A stretch of 34,089 nt of DNA from Candidatus Poseidoniales archaeon (GTDB lineage: Archaea; Thermoplasmatota; Poseidoniia; Poseidoniales; Thalassarchaeaceae), in contig DUDF01000031.1 of NCBI GenBank assembly GCA_012959435.1, positions 1 to 34,089 on the forward strand, read 5' to 3'. Under the pieces are notes generated by a model, which was not told the DNA's origin, made no database searches, and was given only the letters and a program-made list of their open reading frames with translations. Positions within the stretch are counted from its first letter, which is position 1; the number at the start of each line of letters is the position of its first letter. Below, in pieces: positions 31,983-34,089 of this stretch. Made by a program: the position numbers and the translations under genes.

Positions 31983-31997
31983 TTGCCCTAAGGGCAA
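31983..31997 (+). promoter_or_regulatory. Palindrome just upstream of folP
   Basis: TTGCCCT, A, AGGGCAA is a perfect 15-bp palindrome ending 7 nt before the folP ATG at 32005. As RNA it could form a 6-bp stem with a TAA loop; as DNA it lies between the shared TATA-like element and the start codon, where a repressor could block initiation. If the true folP start is the ATG at 31972, this would lie inside the coding region instead. Confidence 0.45.
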
Positions 31998-32004
31998 GGC
32001 AGAC

Positions 32005-32850
32005 ATGCATGACTTGGCACCTTTCCTGAAATGCCGAGATGATGGGCGGCCACGCCTGATGGGAATTGTCAATGTGACCCCGGATTCATTTCACGCTGCT
32101 TCAAGGGTCGCTTCTCTAGAAGCGGCAATAACAACTGCATTGGACATGTGGGATGCTGGAGCAGATTGGGTTGATGTTGGTGGGGAGTCAACTAGACCTG
32201 GGGCACAGCCAGTTCCTATCAATGAAGAAATATCTAGAGTAATACCAGTGATTGAAGCATTGAGAAACAAACGCCCTCACGGCCTTATTTCAATTGATAC
32301 AAGGCACCCTAGTGTAGCGACTGAGGCATTAGCAGCCGGAGCAAACATGGTCAACGATGTGTCAGGGTTGCGCGACCCTGAAATGTTTAATTTAGTGCTA
32401 GAATCAAAATGTGCAGTCTGCATAATGCACATGCTTGGAGAACCAGGCAACATGCAATCAAATCCTCAATATGACAACGTAGTCAACGAAGTAAGCGAAA
32501 GTTTGCTTTCAACTGCTCGCCGCCTTATCGCTAACGGCCATAGTTCAGAACTCATTTCACTAGATTCCGGGATAGGATTTGGAAAAACATTGGAGCAAAA
32601 TCTCGCACTTCTAGAAAAAAGTGAACCTTTCAGAGGTGAAGAGGAGTTCTCCTTACTTTGGGGCGTGAGCAGAAAATCCCTGTTCAAGGACCTTCTATCT
32701 AGAGAATCAAGTGACCAGAGATTATCCGGGACATTAGGGGTTGCAGCACATGCGATGAGCCAAGGAGTGGATATCCTGAGAGTACATGATGTCCCTGAAC
32801 ACCATGACCTAGTGACTGTCCTATCAGAACTGAGAAATCAGCAACAATAA
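32005..32850 (+). CDS. folP: Dihydropteroate synthase
   Basis: DHPS condenses p-aminobenzoate with the pterin pyrophosphate in folate synthesis. The TIM-barrel motifs are visible: MGIVNVTPDSFHAAS near the start, VDVGGESTRPGAQPV, SIDTRHPSVA, NDVSGLRDPE, CIMHMLGEPGNMQ, DSGIGFGKT, and the late GVSRKSLFKDLL and RVHDVPEHHDL. From the ATG at 32005 it has 281 aa, typical length. TTG 31963 and ATG 31972 are in frame, but family members usually begin about 15-20 residues before MGIVNVTP, as here. No clear ribosome site exists, so it may be leaderless. A bacterial-type DHPS in an archaeon points to a folate pathway; the pterin dehydratase at 16628 is the only other pterin gene here. Confidence 0.94.
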   Translation: MHDLAPFLKCRDDGRPRLMGIVNVTPDSFHAASRVASLEAAITTALDMWDAGADWVDVGGESTRPGAQPVPINEEISRVIPVIEALRNKRPHGLISIDTRHPSVATEALAAGANMVNDVSGLRDPEMFNLVLESKCAVCIMHMLGEPGNMQSNPQYDNVVNEVSESLLSTARRLIANGHSSELISLDSGIGFGKTLEQNLALLEKSEPFRGEEEFSLLWGVSRKSLFKDLLSRESSDQRLSGTLGVAAHAMSQGVDILRVHDVPEHHDLVTVLSELRNQQQ

Positions 32851-32875
32851 TCAAAATTAACAGGTAGGAACAAGC

Positions 32876-32883
32876 AAATTAAA
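32876..32883 (+). promoter_or_regulatory. Possible TATA element of the TraB-family gene
   Basis: AAATTAAA lies centred about 30 bp before the ATG at 32910, in a 59-bp gap after folP. The distance suits an archaeal TATA box for a nearly leaderless transcript. No other strong AT-rich element is closer. Confidence 0.3.
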
Positions 32884-32909
32884 CAGAAACTAGGGTAGGT
32901 CGTTTAGAA

Positions 32910-34073
32910 ATGAGTAGCATTCCAATCGTCAATATTGATGGAAAATTACGACTTATTGGCACTGCTCACGTCAGTCGTGAAAGTGCGGAAGTCGTGAAGC
33001 AACAGATTTCTGAATGGCAACCAGATATTGTTGCAATCGAACTTGATTCAAACCGACTTGCACATCTGCAGAATCCCGACAAATTTGATGATGAGGCACT
33101 TTCCAATGTGCTGAAAGAAGGACGCACCTCACTACTATTATTCCAAAGCCTGCTAGCAATTGAACAGCGAAAAATGGGAATGGAGGCTGGTGAAAGAGTT
33201 GGAGTTGACCTCCTAGCTGCTGTTGATACAGCAGCAGAATTTGATATACCCATTGAGTTAGTTGATCGTGATATTCAAATTACTTTGAAGCGGGCCTGGA
33301 AGAAGATGAAATTTCGCGAGAAATGGCGAATTCTATACTCACTTCTTGCTGATGAGCCTGATGAAGAAGATATTGATGTTGAAGAACTTCTTGGAGATGG
33401 TGATTTAATCACTCAATTAATGGAAGAATTACGCGCAAGTGCACCCGGTGCTGGCGAAGTTCTTGTTGATGAAAGAGATGATTACTTGGCTGGCTCTATA
33501 GAAAAATTGCGGGGTGAAAAGAAAGTCCTAGCAGTCATAGGCGCTGGCCACATTAATGGAGTAGGAAAGCGCTTACAGGATAACCAAAAACTTAGCCAAG
33601 AAAGGTGGGACGAATTACTTTCTGTACCATCACCTAATCCCGTTTGGAAGATGATTAAATGGGGGTTCCCAGTAATCATTCTCGGATTGTTTGGATTTCT
33701 ATTGATGCAGGGTAATTATGAAGAATTACTCACTGTTGCATATACTTGGTTGGCTCTCAACGCTGCTCTTGCAGCACTCGGCGCTCTACTTGCAAGAGGG
33801 CACCCATTGGCTATTCTAACAGCGGCATTAGCCTCTCCTATCACATCGCTGAATCCAACTCTTGCTGCAGGTTGGTTTGCTGGCGCTGTACAAATGAAAA
33901 TCGCCAAACCAACCTCAAAAGACCTACAAGATTTCTTGAAATTAGATTCTTTTGGATTGTTCTGGAGCAATCGAGTTGGACGCGTCTTACTAGTAACTGC
34001 TCTTGCAAACCTTGGCTCATCAATTGGAGCATACCTTGCTGGAACAGCAATCCTCGGCACCTTACTCGTCTAA
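32910..34073 (+). CDS. TraB/PrgY-family membrane protein
   Basis: The 387-aa protein joins a soluble TraB domain (about 10-245) to a C-terminal membrane part with about four to five hydrophobic helices (from about 250 on: GFPVIILGLFGFLLM, TWLALNAALAALGALLA, the AILTAALASPITSLNP stretch, and a final LAGTAILGTLLV). Conserved family motifs are GTAHVS (17-22), the ELDSNR glutamate, RDE-like VDERDDYLA and the GxxH motif GAGHING. PrgY limits pheromone activity in Enterococcus, and the fold is related to Tiki/EreA-type putative metal hydrolases. Its role in archaea is unknown. It follows folP by 59 bp and ends 16 bp before the window edge. Confidence 0.9.
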   Translation: MSSIPIVNIDGKLRLIGTAHVSRESAEVVKQQISEWQPDIVAIELDSNRLAHLQNPDKFDDEALSNVLKEGRTSLLLFQSLLAIEQRKMGMEAGERVGVDLLAAVDTAAEFDIPIELVDRDIQITLKRAWKKMKFREKWRILYSLLADEPDEEDIDVEELLGDGDLITQLMEELRASAPGAGEVLVDERDDYLAGSIEKLRGEKKVLAVIGAGHINGVGKRLQDNQKLSQERWDELLSVPSPNPVWKMIKWGFPVIILGLFGFLLMQGNYEELLTVAYTWLALNAALAALGALLARGHPLAILTAALASPITSLNPTLAAGWFAGAVQMKIAKPTSKDLQDFLKLDSFGLFWSNRVGRVLLVTALANLGSSIGAYLAGTAILGTLLV

Positions 34074-34089
34074 TATCCTAATAATCAAG

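Noticed and set aside
33716-34060. Long reverse open frame within the TraB-family gene
   Set aside because: It lies wholly inside a well-supported gene, lacks domains and a ribosome site, and is rich in Arg, Ala and Ser as expected for antisense.
1-34089. CRISPR arrays, transposases, integrases, prophage or toxin-antitoxin genes
   Set aside because: No repeated spacer pattern, terminal repeats or characteristic protein motifs were seen on either strand.

Overview
The window is a compact stretch of archaeal chromosome. Clearly archaeal genes are release factor aRF1, initiation factor aIF2-beta, class I lysyl-tRNA synthetase, the tRNA C56 2'-O-methyltransferase Trm56, an archaeal UMP kinase, a NOG1-type GTPase and a PyrE-like GfcR regulator. 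They sit beside bacterial-type metabolic genes (2-oxoacid dehydrogenase E2/E3, LipB, dihydropteroate synthase) and membrane-anchored peptidases. This mix, with moderate GC and short intergenic gaps, suggests a heterotrophic planktonic euryarchaeon of the Marine Group II (Poseidoniales) type. That placement is an inference from gene content, not a database result. I see no rRNA, tRNA, CRISPR array, insertion sequence, integrase or attachment site. No stretch above about 300 bases lacks a gene; the longest gaps are about 190, 155 and 145 bp and are described as regulatory regions.

Layout. 1-3780 (+): the end of an E2 acyltransferase, then lipoamide dehydrogenase, octanoyltransferase and a Bax-inhibitor-1-like membrane protein, packed as one operon. 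3863-5665 (+): a PLP aminotransferase and a UbiX flavin prenyltransferase. 5723-9909 (+): a proteolysis and folding run, namely a SAP-domain membrane-anchored M28 peptidase, a parvulin, a membrane-anchored trypsin-like protease, a thioredoxin-fold protein and a zinc-site protein. 9911-12962 (-): aRF1 then ArgRS. 13107-14934 (+): UMP kinase followed by three small zinc-ribbon or membrane proteins, one only 39 aa. 14963-16006 (-): a NOG1-like GTPase. 16162-20963 (+): an unknown protein, pterin carbinolamine dehydratase, a thioredoxin-like [2Fe-2S] ferredoxin, a quinone oxidoreductase and PEP synthase. 20977-21387 (-): aIF2-beta, divergent from dUTPase (+). 22103-25559 (+): GfcR-like regulator, LysRS and a zinc-ribbon/coiled-coil protein. 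25616-31948 (-): a Lys/Ala-rich small protein, carB, carA, Trm56 and a membrane protein. 32005-34073 (+): dihydropteroate synthase and a TraB-family membrane protein.

How the genes work together. The first operon makes and services a lipoylated 2-oxoacid dehydrogenase. CarAB, UMP kinase and dUTPase are parts of pyrimidine nucleotide metabolism, scattered over four loci. The peptidase, protease and foldase genes fit growth on protein outside the membrane. ArgRS, LysRS, aRF1, aIF2-beta, NOG1 and Trm56 are translation and ribosome housekeeping.

The most unusual signal is not a gene. Several first genes of transcription units (9391, aRF1, pyrH, gfcR, folP) have a short perfect palindrome with a 3-4 nt centre just upstream of, or touching, the start codon. 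In aRF1 it covers the ribosome-binding site. I found no convincing new multi-gene defence or mobile system.
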